Below are positions 47,798 to 59,920 of a stretch of DNA of 64,000 bases, piece by piece (positions within the stretch are counted from its first letter, which is position 1; every line of letters starts with the position of its first letter). A program made the position numbers and the translations under genes. This DNA comes from Takakia lepidozioides (Eukaryota; Streptophyta; Takakiopsida; Takakiales; Takakiaceae): positions 67,498,756-67,562,755 of the forward strand of contig CM060731.1 in assembly GCA_030704615.1 (NCBI GenBank), given 5' to 3'. The notes beneath the pieces were generated by a model. That model was not told where the DNA came from. It saw nothing but the letters and a program-made list of their open reading frames with translations, and ran no database searches.

Positions 47798-50700
47798 TCA
47801 CCAGTAATCCCCACAAGAACATATCCCACCTTCAAAATGGTGAAATCGGCTGGCATCCCGTACAATAACTGACCGACCAACAATCTTGGAGATGAACTTG
47901 GTGGCAGTGTGGCAGTCACCACAAACCCGAAGGTTCTTGATGATGCGGACAGGCATCCCAGGGGATGTGCTGATCAGACCAAAAGCAATGGCCAGCTTTT
48001 CACTGTGGTGGCAAAGAGAAATTTCTTTTTGCTCCTCTTCCACATCATGCAATACGACCCGTGTGTCAGGCACGTACCCAGCCTCCATCAATTGCCCAGA
48101 CAATCTCCTTAGCTCAACATGGATTTCCTCGATTTGTGGATGCAATTTGTCTCCTACAAGGAATGTATGAACATGGTTGTCCACCTCAATGCAGCTGTGC
48201 CCTGGCTCCTTTCTGATACCTCTGTCCTGCATCATTTGTCTCACCTTTGCTGTGTCATCCCACCTGCCAGCAGCAGCATAAATGTTTGATAGCAGCACAT
48301 AAGTTGCAGCATGCTGTGGATCCCACTTAAGAAGGCATTTTGCAACACGTTCTGCGACCTCCACATTGCCATGAATTTGACAGGCACCAAGCAAGGGCCC
48401 CCACACCACAGCATTTGGTTCAATTGGCATTCTGTGAATGAAGTCCTCAGCCTCATGCAATTTCCCTGCCCGGCCAAGAAGGTCCACCATACAGCCAAAA
48501 TGCTCCACCGTAGGAGTGAGGCCATGATCTCGACTCATGAAATGAAAGTAGTGACAACCTTCATCAACCAGGCCCACATGGCTACATGCACAGAGAACGC
48601 ATATAAAGGTAATACCATTCGGTTTCAAGCCTTCCTCTCGCATTTGTTCAAATAGATGCAGGGCCTCCCTACTACACCCATTCTGAACATATCCTCCAAT
48701 CATCGTATTCATTGAGACCACATCTCGTTCAGCCATTTTGTCAAACAATTGTCGTGCACCCATTATGTTCCCACATTTGGCATACATGTTCACAAGAGCA
48801 GTCTCCAGTATAATATCTGACACGATTCCTGCTTTGATTATGTCAACATGGACCTCTGTGCCCTTATCCAGGGCTGCTAGGCTTGCAGATGCATTGAGAA
48901 TGCAAATGAATGTGACCTTGTCGGGTGTCACCCCTTCCTGTAGCATTTGCTCATAGATATCGAAAGCCTCCACAGCGTACCCTTGCTGGGCATATCCTGA
49001 GATCAACACACTCCACGTGACCACATCTCGTTTGGCCATTTTGTCAAACAATTGACGAGCTTCCTCCACGCTCCCACATTTGGCATACATGTTAACAATG
49101 GTATTTTCTAAATTGATGTATGATGCAATTCCAAGTTTGATAATGTCAGCATGGACCTGCTTGCCCTTTTCCACATCTGCGATGCTGGCACAGGCATTAA
49201 GGACACAAATATACGTGACATGGTCGGGTGTCACCCCTTCTCGTATCATTTGCTCATATATTTCAAAAGCCTCGTTACCACAACCATGCTGAGCATATCC
49301 TGCAATCATTGCATTCCATGAAACCACGTCTCGGTCAGCCATATTGTCGAATACCTGACGTGCATTGTTCACACTCCCGCATCTAGCATACATATTGACA
49401 AGGGCATTCTCCAAGTTGATATATGATGCAATGCCGCCTTTCATGATTTCAGCATGGACCTCTTTGCCCTTTTCCAGGGCTGCCGGACTGGCACACGCAT
49501 TGAGAACGCAAATGAACGTAACTTTGTTAGGCGTCACCCCACCCCTAATCATTTCTTCATATATCTTGAAAGCCTCCATACCACACCTATGCTGAGCATA
49601 TCCTGCAATCATTGCATTCCATGAGATCACATCTCGTTCAACCATACTGTCAAACACCTGACGTGCATCCTTCATGTTCCCACATTTAGAGTACATGTCC
49701 ACAAGGGCAGTCTCTAGAATAGTATCTGGCACAATTCCAGCTTGGATGATGTCAGCATGGACCCCTGTGCCCTTTTCCAGGGCTGCCAGGCTGGCACATG
49801 CATTGAGAACACAAATGAACGTAACTTTGTCAGGTGTCACTGATTCCTGTATCATTTGCTCATAGATCTGGTAAGCCTCCATACCATACCCATTCTGCGC
49901 ATATGCTGCAATCATCGCACTCCATGAGACCACATTTCGTTGAGCCATATTGTCAAACACTTGACGTGCATCCTTCATACTCCCACATTTGGCATAAACA
50001 TTGACGAGGGCAGTCTCGAGAATGACATCTGGCACAAGTCCAGCTTTGATGATGTGAGCATGAACATCTTTGACCTTTTCCAGGGCTGCTGAACTCTCAC
50101 ATGCATTGAGAATACAGGTGAACGTAACTTTGTTGGGTGTCACCCCTTCCAGTATCATTTGCTCATAGATCTTGAAAGCTTCCATAACACAGCCATGCTG
50201 CGCATATCCTGTGATCATCGCATTCCATGAGACCACATCACGTCCAGCCATATTGTTGAACACTTGCCGTGCGTCCTTCATGTTCCCACACTTGGCATAC
50301 ATGGCAGCAAGGGCAGTCTCAAGAATGACATCTGGAGCTATTCCTGATTTAATGATGTCAGCATGAACCTCTTTTCCTTTTTCCAGGGCTCCTAGGCTGG
50401 CACACGCCTTGAGAATGCAAATGAATGTGACGTTGTTGGGTGTCACACCTTTCCGTATCATTTGCTCATAGATCTCGAAAGCCTCCTTACCACACCCATG
50501 CTTCACATATCCTGCCATCATTGTAGTCCACGTAAACACATTATCTCGTTTAGGAATGCTGTCAAATACTAGGCGTGCATCCACCACCCTCCCACATTTT
50601 GCATACATGTTGACAAGGGTGTTGAGTAGAAAGAGGTTTGGCTTGAATGCACTTTGTACAATGTGGGCATGAACCTGCTTTCCCATTTCAAGGTTACCAG

Positions 50701-50935
50701 TTTTGGTGCACTCCCGCAATAGACAGACATATGTATCAGAGTCTGCCAACATGCCTCGTTGATTCAAAATGTGCAGCACCTCTTTCAGTTGCCCTGCCTT
50801 GCATATGGTCCTCACATCTCCTAAAAGAGTGCTAGAAGAGTTGTTGTTGACTCCCTCCCTTGCTCCTCTTGCAAAAGAAGCGGTCATTGCGGAGGTGCCT
50901 GATTTAAAAAACTGCGCCTGATTCAACCCTGCCAT
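47798..50935 (-). CDS. PLS-class PPR protein with E and DYW domains (RNA editing factor)
   Basis: An intronless gene of 1,045 codons. After a leader of about 60 residues come PPR motifs arranged as P-L-S triplets. A module of about 101 residues, marked by (M/V)YAKCG..(D/N)AR, starts at residue 110 and recurs seven times. E motifs and the PG box (GYVPDTRVVLHDVEEE) follow. The C-terminal DYW deaminase has HSEKLAIAFGL (catalytic HxE, near residues 977-979), VCGDCH (zinc Cys) and the ending CSCGDYW. Such proteins bind one RNA site by the PPR code and convert C to U in mitochondrial or plastid transcripts. The start MAGLNQAQ is supported by the same start in the paralogue at 61995. The modules are strikingly alike in DNA (period about 303 bp), which suggests internal duplication or gene conversion. 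An OSB-like gene lies upstream on the same strand. Confidence 0.95.
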   Translation of the reverse strand: MAGLNQAQFFKSGTSAMTASFARGAREGVNNNSSSTLLGDVRTICKAGQLKEVLHILNQRGMLADSDTYVCLLRECTKTGNLEMGKQVHAHIVQSAFKPNLFLLNTLVNMYAKCGRVVDARLVFDSIPKRDNVFTWTTMMAGYVKHGCGKEAFEIYEQMIRKGVTPNNVTFICILKACASLGALEKGKEVHADIIKSGIAPDVILETALAAMYAKCGNMKDARQVFNNMAGRDVVSWNAMITGYAQHGCVMEAFKIYEQMILEGVTPNKVTFTCILNACESSAALEKVKDVHAHIIKAGLVPDVILETALVNVYAKCGSMKDARQVFDNMAQRNVVSWSAMIAAYAQNGYGMEAYQIYEQMIQESVTPDKVTFICVLNACASLAALEKGTGVHADIIQAGIVPDTILETALVDMYSKCGNMKDARQVFDSMVERDVISWNAMIAGYAQHRCGMEAFKIYEEMIRGGVTPNKVTFICVLNACASPAALEKGKEVHAEIMKGGIASYINLENALVNMYARCGSVNNARQVFDNMADRDVVSWNAMIAGYAQHGCGNEAFEIYEQMIREGVTPDHVTYICVLNACASIADVEKGKQVHADIIKLGIASYINLENTIVNMYAKCGSVEEARQLFDKMAKRDVVTWSVLISGYAQQGYAVEAFDIYEQMLQEGVTPDKVTFICILNASASLAALDKGTEVHVDIIKAGIVSDIILETALVNMYAKCGNIMGARQLFDKMAERDVVSMNTMIGGYVQNGCSREALHLFEQMREEGLKPNGITFICVLCACSHVGLVDEGCHYFHFMSRDHGLTPTVEHFGCMVDLLGRAGKLHEAEDFIHRMPIEPNAVVWGPLLGACQIHGNVEVAERVAKCLLKWDPQHAATYVLLSNIYAAAGRWDDTAKVRQMMQDRGIRKEPGHSCIEVDNHVHTFLVGDKLHPQIEEIHVELRRLSGQLMEAGYVPDTRVVLHDVEEEQKEISLCHHSEKLAIAFGLISTSPGMPVRIIKNLRVCGDCHTATKFISKIVGRSVIVRDASRFHHFEGGICSCGDYW

Positions 50936-51092
50936 CCTGCATTACTCACAACTCTTAGTTCCAAACCTTTGCATGCAAACGCACATACCATATTTTCTAT
51001 ACTACAAACAAGATTCTCCTAATGAAGACATGCTCCTTGCTATATATTAACAGGGTAACAAGTATACTGCAGTTATCTCATTTCGGCAGACA

Positions 51093-52331
51093 TTATACAA
51101 CCCTATTTGCTTTAGTTTGAACCCTTACATCATCATCGTCTAAACAATACCTCTTGTACTCTCCATGTGGGGCTCCATCATGTACACTGACATTAGAACC
51201 ATCACCATATTGTCGTCCACCTCGTATCATGGCAGACAATTGTGTCTCCACCCAAGGAGGGTGTGACAGACCCACAAGCCAAAGGACATTGTTTGTGCAC
51301 TTATGGCTGCAGTCCGGAGACCTTGGACTTCTCTGTGCATAGCACCAGTCGGCAGATCAGCACAGGATAGGCTCCAACCACCAAATCTGCAGGCATGTTC
51401 CAAACGACTGGGAACAACCTTGAGAAACCTGCTTCATACAACCTACTGACAACAACAGTAAGGACCGCCCTTGTTGCTTTGGGTGCCAAAATTCCTTAGA
51501 AAAGTTAATCTATTCTACAAAACATGATTACCTTCTATCAGAAGCTCTCCTTTGGCAGACTATTGCAGCTCTAAAATGATGACCTCACCTTATCAAACTT
51601 GTTGTCCCACCACTGTGAAGGATACCAGAAGAACTCCTGCCAGTGCCGTTCATTGCTAGTTGCTTGATCTGAATCCAAGAACTGCAAGAATATGAGAACT
51701 TTGCCCATGTAGAATTCAATGATTTCTCTTTTGTCATTATCTGCTCATGTTGTACCAAGAAGATACTACCAGAGCATGTTATGACTAGACCGCCCTTCAA
51801 ACCAGGCAGATTGTTGGTGACACTCACTTTCGTCCACCAACTGTATTAGACCATAATCTGAACACCAGATTGTCCTCAACTTTGTATCATGGCAGATACT
51901 TCTGCTTTCACCCAAGGAAAGAACCTTCAAGCCAAAGGCCATGTTTGCGAGCCTATGTCTTAAGTCTGATGATATTGGACTGAAAACCGCCGTTTACCTC
52001 AGGACCCTACCGTCAACAACAGCCTGTCATAGACCAGGCTGAAACACCAAAGCAAAATTCAACCTTGAAGACCCTACTTGAACAATGTAGTGATAGAATA
52101 CTGCTTTTGCTGCAGTTTCACGACCTAGAGCACAATTGTCAATTATCCAAGCAGAATGGAGACCTAACCCAGTCCACAAATAACATCATGCTAGCTCCAG
52201 TCACAAGCTCTGGTTTACCAAAGTAATTCACAACCTAAATCCAGATACCCTCACCTTATCCAACTTGTTGTCCCACCAGTGTGAAGGATCTGAAAAGAAC
52301 TGCCAGGACTGTTCTTTGCTCATTGCTTGAC
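51093..52331 (-). CDS. OSB-like organellar ssDNA-binding protein, C-terminal exons (copy A)
   Basis: Three exons can be read: 52331-52255 (SWQFFSDPSHWWDNKLDK), 51668-51589 (HWQEFFWYPSQWWDNKFDK) and 51332-51093 (RSPRSPDCSHK, LWLVGLSHPPWVETQL, AMIRGG, stop). The W..FF..P..WWDN..K, PDF.HK, LW and PPWV pattern is the PDF motif of plant OSB proteins, which bind single-stranded DNA in mitochondria and plastids. The last two exons join in phase 0. A second, degenerate PDF second half lies at about 51.86-51.99 kb (SDLRHRLANM) and looks frameshifted, so the first motif may be broken. In the last motif the Phe of PDF is Cys. No OB-fold exon was found upstream. It may be a partial or decaying gene. Confidence 0.6.
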
Positions 52332-53125
52332 CTGTATACAAGAATTCCAAGCACATAAGAACTGTGAGATTCTGACTCGCTACTGAGGACTGCTACTCTT
52401 AACTTTTCAATAATCTCTCTCCCAGCATTTGCCCTTTTATCAAGGGGGGTGTGACTTGCAGTGCAATGACACCCAAATTGTCAACGTCTCTGACAGATTC
52501 TTGAGCAACATTGCTGCAATGCTTTTTCAGTAGAATACAACCCTACTCAATGCTTCCTAATCGCGTTTCAATTAGCTGTGCACGAGCTTGTGGGTTAAGT
52601 TTCCATCAACTGACTCTGCGAGGCTTCCTATTCGGCACACTATGCCCTCACGGAACAGACATTATGTAACTTCCTTTTTCTCTGAACTTTATCCATCCTG
52701 AGGTACCCCATAAAAGCTAAGGCTGGAAGAAGGCGTGTAAGGGACCAATACATCTCTCTCTCATTCAATTCAATGAATGGCAAAGCAGACATATATCAAA
52801 ATTACCAGCAGACACTGAAATCTGTACCTTTCATCAGTTTCCATGGAGGCTCAGAGGCTTTTGCCCTTAGGCTCGCTCGCAGGAGAGAGGCAGAGCGGCC
52901 CGCCATCCCCGCACCTTGCGAGAAATGAAAACCAAGTCCGATCACATACAAGAAAACAGTCCACACTTGTCACATGTACTTTTGTCATATATACACTTTT
53001 AGGTTTTTGTGTTTTGCGGGAGTAAATGTGGACAGAAACTCCGAGAAAGGCGAGTGAATGGCAGTTGCTACTTTGCGCCCCGTTGTGCAACTATTTCATG
53101 CTCATCGGTCATCCTGTGCCCACAA
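52297..53125. repeat. Duplicated segment, copy 1 (direct repeat with 58487-59920)
   Basis: Shared landmarks are TTGCTCATTGCTTGACCTGT, AAGGGGGGTGTGACTTGCAG, AGGCAGAGCGGCCCGCCATC and the codons for RPV(V/M)QLFHA near 53070. The block begins inside an OSB exon, spans the space between the divergent genes and ends in a presequence-like ATG frame (53057-53206, MAVATLRPVVQLFHA). It is probably a bidirectional promoter region. Confidence 0.9.
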
Positions 53126-53607
53126 GGCTGTCCGCCATCGTTCTCCGTCATCACATATTTTCCCCTATGTACACTGCTAAACAAACTGATCGGCCTATGG
53201 AATCTTAAGCCCGAGCTTTGGAATCTTTCAAAGTATGGCCCTTATTGCGCACCATCTTTCCGTGCCCACACAAGATACTTTGGTCTATCGCTGGTAGCAG
53301 GCATCATCCTCAAAGAATGTGGGCCTTCAGTGTAACTGCATCAAAACCCATTTCCAGAAAGATAGGTGTGAGACTCAAGTTTAACAGAAGATGGTGATTC
53401 AGGGAATGCTGGAGGCTAGACTCCATACTTCTACAGCGGTTGCATCCTTGTTAGACTTACTGTTGAATTCCTTATATGGGTTGTGGTGAAGCAAGAGCGG
53501 ACCTTTCCTGCTGGGTGGAAATCATCCATGTGGCACAAAAAATGTAGAGCCATCTCATGCAGACGCTTGGAGGTAATTACTAGAGATGCTGGTCATTGAG
53601 GACGGGG

Positions 53608-56200
53608 ATGCTGCAGGCAATGTTTCCATTAGCAGAACCACGAGGAAGAACTTGTCTTTCAACCGTATCTTACATATGGAGATGGAGAAATGGAGATGTT
53701 CCATCGAGCGAAGGGCGTGCAGTCCGTGTCAGAAGGAATAGACATGTTGATGCCAAGTCACAGTGGTTGCAAAATGGATATGAAGCTGACAGAAATGGAA
53801 GGAACACGGAGGCAGATAGTTGTGCCTTGGCAAGTGCCGTGTGGGGAAAAACTCGAGGCACACATACGGTGCTATCGTCCAGGAGATATGCTGGAGAACT
53901 TTCCACCTCTTCTTCCTCTACAAACAATTGGGAGGATCTGTTAGCAAGGGATCAATACAGAGAGGAGCGTGGATTGAATAGACGATTAGTAGAGGCTGCT
54001 GATGCTGGCTCTGTGCTTCGTTTGGTTACCCAGGTGATGGGCAGTGCACGCTGGGCCAAGAAAATGCCTCTCAGTCCGCTCAATTCGGCCACCGCCCTTC
54101 ACAGGGTCGCCAAGCATATGGAGAGGACGTCAATGTCCAAGAGCGAGAGGCTTACGTTCGCAAGAAAAAAGGACATGGTGCAGCTCGTCAGTGCAGCTAT
54201 GCTGGCTTTACCCGACTGCTCTGCCCAGGGCATCTCCAACATTGCATGGGCTCTCTCTAAAGTGGGTGGACATTCACTGTACTTCGATGAGATGAACTGG
54301 GTTGGTGACGCTGCTTTGAATCGAAAGCTGGAGTTTAACCCCCAGAACATTGCCAATACAGCAGGTGCCTTGGCTTCCATGCAGCATGCTTCTCCTGCTC
54401 TCTTTCTGGAACTGGCCACGCAGGCAAGCCTTGTTGCTCGGAGCTTCCGGCCGCAAGAGCTTGTCCAACTCCTTTGGGCATTCGCCAATTTGTATCAGCC
54501 CGCGGACCCACTCCTTGATGCTCTCGACTCTTTTCTAGAACCAGGGGAAGGGGCGGAGCAGCCCACGGGAACCGCTGCACAACATGATTTGTTCAATGGC
54601 TTCAGTCTACAGCAGCTTGCCAACATGGCATGGTCATATGCTGTGCTCGGCCAATTAGCCCGCCCTTCTTTTGCTCAGCTGTGGGCAGCCCTCATTGCCA
54701 GTTGGAGGGCTGCTACATCACAGTGCAAACCTGATTTTCAATCCAAGGATATGTTACATCTGTCACAGCTGTATCAGGTAAATCTGAGTTTGCAATTAGA
54801 ACTTCCTGATCTAGGCCTGGCTTTAGGGAGTGCTTTCGAGGAAATCTTGGCAGGGGCTTGGAAGGAGGAGAAGGCAGGTACCAAGTGGACGTCTAACCAT
54901 CAGAAGGAGGTAGATCGCCTGCTGGTTGGGACGGGACGAAATTGGGTGTCAGAGTATCGGGCAGCTGAATATACGTTGGACCTTGCTTTGGTGGAGGCCA
55001 GGCTTGCTCTTGAGATTGATGGTCCGACACATTTTACTCGCAATACAGGTGAGTGCATTTTCAGTCTCTATTGAGGGACATTTGTTGACAATGCAGGAAA
55101 GAATGCACATATATGCATGACACCTAAAGGCACTGTGAGTATATGCCATTATGTCAGCTAATTCTTTAAAGCAGAAGTTGTAGTCAAGAAGATGCCTACC
55201 AGCAAATATTTGAGTTTGGATATCCTGATGGCACACACCTAGGCCATCAGGGTATGCCGACCATATGCTATTGACTAATATTTCTATAAAACAAAGCCAC
55301 ACCAACCAACTTCTGGACCCTGAACTCTCTTATCCGTTTCTCATCTCAATCTATCTATTTGCATATGATGCACAAAGTCTACTTTGTTTCTGTTAACAAA
55401 AGAACAGATCTCACTTCAAACAAGATCCTCAAGGATGTGAAAGGAAGCATAAGCTTAATTAAGTGGGGGAAAGGGGGAAAGGCATGGATATCTGGTGGCT
55501 GTACAGGTTTGTGCAGCTATAATGCTTAGCAGTTTTGTACACAGGAACACTTCAGAACCAGGATGAGGTAAAGCTCATCCTTGTCCATGGCAACCAATCA
55601 GTGCCTGAGAGCCCTCTATGTTGAGGTGGTCCAGCCAGAAGGGATCAAACCACAGTAAATATTTTTATTAGCTGATGCCTGTTCATCTTGCTTTGCAGGT
55701 ACACCACTTGGCCACACTGCGTTGAAGCGTAGGCTCTTGGCTGCAGCTGGATGGATGGTTATTCCCCTACCTTACCAAGAGGTAAGACTGAGCGTTAGAG
55801 CTTGTCCAATATGCAGAGGCTCAGTTTTCCGCAAAGACAAATAAAGAAGAAAATGTAGACATCCATAGGAGGCCCTTTGTGTCTATGGGGCCAAAAGGAG
55901 TCAGAAAAGCCAACCATAAGATTATAGAGAAAACAAAGTGTGAAATATGGATTATATGTCCGTGGGAGGGTCAACGGGCTTAAAAAGGTGGATGTACATT
56001 CATGCAGTAGATCCACAGAATTTGAAGGCCTGAGTTGGAGGAAAGGATGAAAAACTTTACATGTTTGAGCTTGACTTTGTCAGGAGCCTATTCTCACAAG
56101 GTGTGGCTGCCTCTTACAGTGGGAGGAACTACGAGGCGAGGGGGAGCAGATGAAGTATTTGCAAAAACTTCTTGAGGGTTTCATCACACATGTAAATTGA
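53608..56200 (+). CDS. RAP-domain protein, likely organelle RNA factor
   Basis: Exons 53608-55048, 55699-55781 and 56120-56200 join in phase to give about 534 residues. The middle has helical repeats of the FASTK/OPR-like kind (GISNIAWALSKVG, NIANTAGALASM, QELVQLLWAFANL, QQLANMAWSYAVLG). The C-terminus is a RAP domain: YTLDLALVEARLALEIDGPTHF, then GHTALKRRLLAAAGW, IPLPYQE and WEEL. RAP proteins in plants and algae act in chloroplasts or mitochondria in rRNA processing, splicing or transcript stability. The in-frame TTG at 53596 precedes this ATG and a TAG lies at 53581. An upstream presequence exon in the duplicated block (ATG 53057) could be spliced on, but I could not phase it. The N-terminus is basic and may itself target an organelle. 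Confidence 0.88.
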
Positions 56201-58486
56201 ACACGTGTTTGCAGTGTTATGTCCAAGCCTCCAGTGTTGTAGTTGGGAGATTCAACAAGTTTCCAAAAGCTCCATCGCTGTCACTGCTAAACTTAGCATA
56301 AAACTATGATAGAAAAAGAAGCCTGGAAGTAAAAGCTAAGTGGCACGAGATTCAAGGCTGTCAACCTCTTTTTTGGGAAAGATCGAGGTGATTGAAATGA
56401 ATAACTTGCAGCTTACAAGAAGTCAAGAAAAGCTCCTCAAGGTATTTTTGGAGTCCTCAGCCCTGCATGTGTTAGGTTTTTACTTTGAACCTCAATGTAT
56501 TCCTCAAGCTGGCGGTTGTGTGTCTCTGAGAGAGTATCCAATGGCAACTCATGTGATTGTTGAACAAAACCGGCAAGAACATCTGGTACAGTTTACCATC
56601 TGATCACTGATGTTTGATTTGCAGCACTTGATAGTTGGAGTGGTTGTTTGGACTTCCATATCTTCCATTAAGTGAATGTGTATGCTTGCATATGTGCTCT
56701 CAAAGAATGGTTCATGAATCGTCGCTTGACTTGAACCATAGACCTTGTTAAATTTCACTTGTTCATCTAGGTCGTTTAGTAATCCACCTGGAAGAGACGT
56801 CCTTCTTATGGTCATTTGAATCTGATCAGTAAAGATAACACTCTATTACAGATGCTATTTGATCTGGAAAGAAAGGAATGATTTGGAAGTTTACAGGTTC
56901 ATGGAAGCTCAAGCCCATGTGGGCCTCTGAAGAAAAGTCAAAGGCGACAGGGAAGGATGGAAAGGAACAGATTCTGTAGTACGGTCATGGGTTAATTTTC
57001 ATCAGGTTCTCGACACTGGAATGATTCCTCTCTGGCCTCTTAATGTCTCAGAGAGGATCATCTGGGAGATGTGCAGGGACTTGCAGAGAGAATGCCTGCG
57101 TTTGTCCGAGCTGAAGAATTCGCTTCTGGAAAAGGATACAAAAGACCAAATGTAAGTCTGACCACCCAATTGTTGTAGCTGCCATGAGAGGATAACAGGA
57201 GATCCAGAGTATACCACAACTTTGGAAATGCAGTCAACAAGGGGTGGAGTAAATATTTCCACATTAAAGGTCTTCTTTTGTTGTATTGTCAGAAGGTAGC
57301 CTGTGGAGTAACTCCAAATTATGTGTGATCTAAATCACACTTGTCTGCTAACCCATGTTCCCACCATAGCCTAGTCACCACAAACTAATCCTTTAGAGGG
57401 CCTTGATAGTGGCGAATTGTGGACCATTTATGATGCCCTAATTTCTTTGAAGAGCTTCTGCCAACTCTATTTACAGTGAATTTCATTAGAAGCCTTGTGA
57501 ATGTGATGCTTACTGCCAACATTGGATTAAATCGATACAATTCTGTTCAAGACGACAAATTCTCTTTGTATGACATGTAGGAAGGAAAAGGTCCTCTCAG
57601 AAAGCTGGGGTTGCCTGTGGAGTTTAGAACCATATGGACACCACAAATTCCCCCACAATTCCGAGATTGTGGAGAGTGGGCAACCTTTTCCCGGCTTCCT
57701 ACTTGAGGCAATGGTCAACCATTTCGCTGTTACATTCACCTTGTAGTTGTACAAGCTTTTCCCTTTGACAGGATATTCCCAGAGAGGAATAAGAACAATT
57801 TTCCCTTTTTACCTCACAGGTGATGTTTTAGAAGCTCTTTGTGGCAGTTCAGGTTTGTGGTGTGCTGGTCATGGGTTGTACCTGCTGGGTTCCTGGAGCC
57901 TGTATCAAGCAACCTTTGCATTCTAGTAGGGGTGACAGGCAGTAATGCTGGTGTGTTTGCTATGTTCTGGGTGAGTATATGTTATGGATTGACACTGGTG
58001 GAGATCAGGGGATAGCTGATGGAATGGTATATCATAATTATCATTTTGTAGAAGTTCATCGGGGCATGCAACATGAATGACAGGTCAGTGTAGTTCCTGT
58101 GAGTATTTGTGGATGCCCAACGGTAGTGGGAACCCGAACCAGTACCAGACCCCCAGAGGCTGTTCTCTGCACAGTATTGTATATCAAAGAGGGGATATTA
58201 GTGAGATAACAAGAGCAGGGGATGTATACATCTGTGCGTGAATTCCTTGCTTAAATGCCGCACGTCGTCCCTCTTTAGTATTATGCATACTGCCCTCGTG
58301 GTAGGTGTGCACTTTTTTGCATTCGTCCTCTGCCGTTGTGCAACTGAGAACTCAATAAAGCCAGGTCTAAGGGGGTCCCTTTAATTTTCCTCTGAGTAGC
58401 TGTTGCAGACCCTGGCTGTGTGTTAGCATCATTTCTGGATTAACATATTAGAGACTTCCACAAGATGTAGGTAACTCATTTATATG
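56201..58486. other. Intergenic region after the RAP gene
   Basis: 2.3 kb with only short, motif-free frames. No repeat or RNA gene was recognised. Confidence 0.45.
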
Positions 58487-59920
58487 TGGACTGTTCTTTG
58501 CTCATTGCTTGACCTGTATACAAGAATTCTAAGCACAGAAGAACTGTGACCATTCTGACTCCTACTGAGGACTGCTACTCTTAACTTTTCAATAATCTCT
58601 CTCCCAGCATTTGCCCTTTTCTCAAGGGGGGTGTGACTTGCAGTGCAATGACACCCAAATTGTCAACGTCTCAGACAGATTCTAGAGCAGCATTGCTGCA
58701 ATGCTTATTCAGTAGAATATACTCGCGTTGTCAATTGGCTGTGCACGAGCTTGTGGGTTAAGTTTCCATAACCAACAACCGACTCTGGGAGGCTGCCTAT
58801 TCGGCACACTATGGTAACTTTCTTTTTCTCTGAACTTGATCCATCCTGAGGTACCCCATAAAAATCTAAGGCTGGATGGAGGCGTGTAAGTGACCAATCC
58901 ATCTCTCTCTCATTCAATTCAATAAAGGCGAAAGCAGACATATATCAAAATTACCAGCAGAGTTATCTGTAAAGTAATCCCGAGTTTGGTGCCCTGTTTG
59001 GACCCGAGTTCCGGGTTTCATCCTGAGTTTGAGTTAATCCGTAAAGTGCAGAAAACTGGGCACGAAGTCAGAAAATTGGGCACCAAATCATAAACTGGGG
59101 GGATGAGGGCAACGGCTGCTTCCTCTGCGATTGAGTGTTAGTGTAGTCCAATTCATCCTCGCAGTCCGCCATAGGTTAACACAAAGTTGCCCCCAAACCC
59201 TGTAAACGAAACAACCTGCAGCTGAGAGAAGAAGTCACCAAAGCCCACCTGAGGACCAGAATGCACGAGTCTGGAAAGAAAGAAAACACCAGCCGCTGGC
59301 CACGATTCCCCACCGCGCGCACTCCAATCTGCAAACGAGCACACCCAAATGGACAAAAACGTGCTCCAACGATGCGCAACCTTCCTCCATAAGCTTGCTA
59401 TGGCGCAAGCTCGTGAGCTCTGACTCTCTTGGCCTCGATGACAAACAAAACACGGCACCAAACTCCTTTCACCCTCTTTTTTTATGGTCCTGGCAGTTTG
59501 GTCCCGTGTTTTTTTCTAGTCGTACCGCTTGATCCCGTGTTTTGAGTTTCATGCCGAGTTTTGGCCAAACTCGGGGTTCTCATGCCGAGTTTGGGACCCT
59601 TTACGGATAACTCTACTGAACTCTGTACCTTTCATCAGTTTCCATGGAGCTTTCGCCCTTAGGATCGCTCGCAGGAGAGAGAGGCAGAGCGGCCCGCCAT
59701 CCCCGCACCTTGCGAGAAATGGAAACCAAGTCCGATCACATACATGAAAACAGTCCACACTTGTCACATGTACTTTGTCATATATACAGGTATAGGTTTT
59801 TGTGTTTTGTGGGAGTAAATGTGGACTGAAACTCCGAGAAAGGCGAGTGAATGGCAGCTGCTACTTTCCGCCCCGTTATGCAACTATTTCATGCTCCTCC
59901 TCTCTCCTCTGCCCACAACT
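58487..59920. repeat. Duplicated segment, copy 2, with insertion
   Basis: A direct repeat of 52297-53125, enlarged by the foldback element at 58959-59614. It starts mid-way through the sequence of an OSB exon (GGACTGTTCTTTGCTCATTG). It ends in the presequence-like frame MAAATFRPVMQLFHA (ATG 59851). Confidence 0.9.
58959..59614. mobile_element. 656 bp foldback element, absent from the sister copy
   Basis: Ends are AGAGTTATCTGTAAAG and, reverse-complemented from the right, AGAGTTATCCGTAAAG. The sister segment at about 52812 runs straight from TTACCAGCAG to ACTGAAATCTG, so it is an empty site. The interior repeats CCGAGTTTGG-like units near both ends and has no credible gene. The target duplication is not clear (the two bases at the junction differ). 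Confidence 0.8.

Noticed and set aside
48738-50366. Series of plus-strand frames opposite the PPR gene
   Set aside because: They recur with the 303 bp module period and are antisense shadows of the PPR repeats.
59153-59461. 102-codon minus frame inside the 656 bp foldback element
   Set aside because: No motif, no homologue recognised and it lies wholly within a non-autonomous element that is absent from the sister copy.
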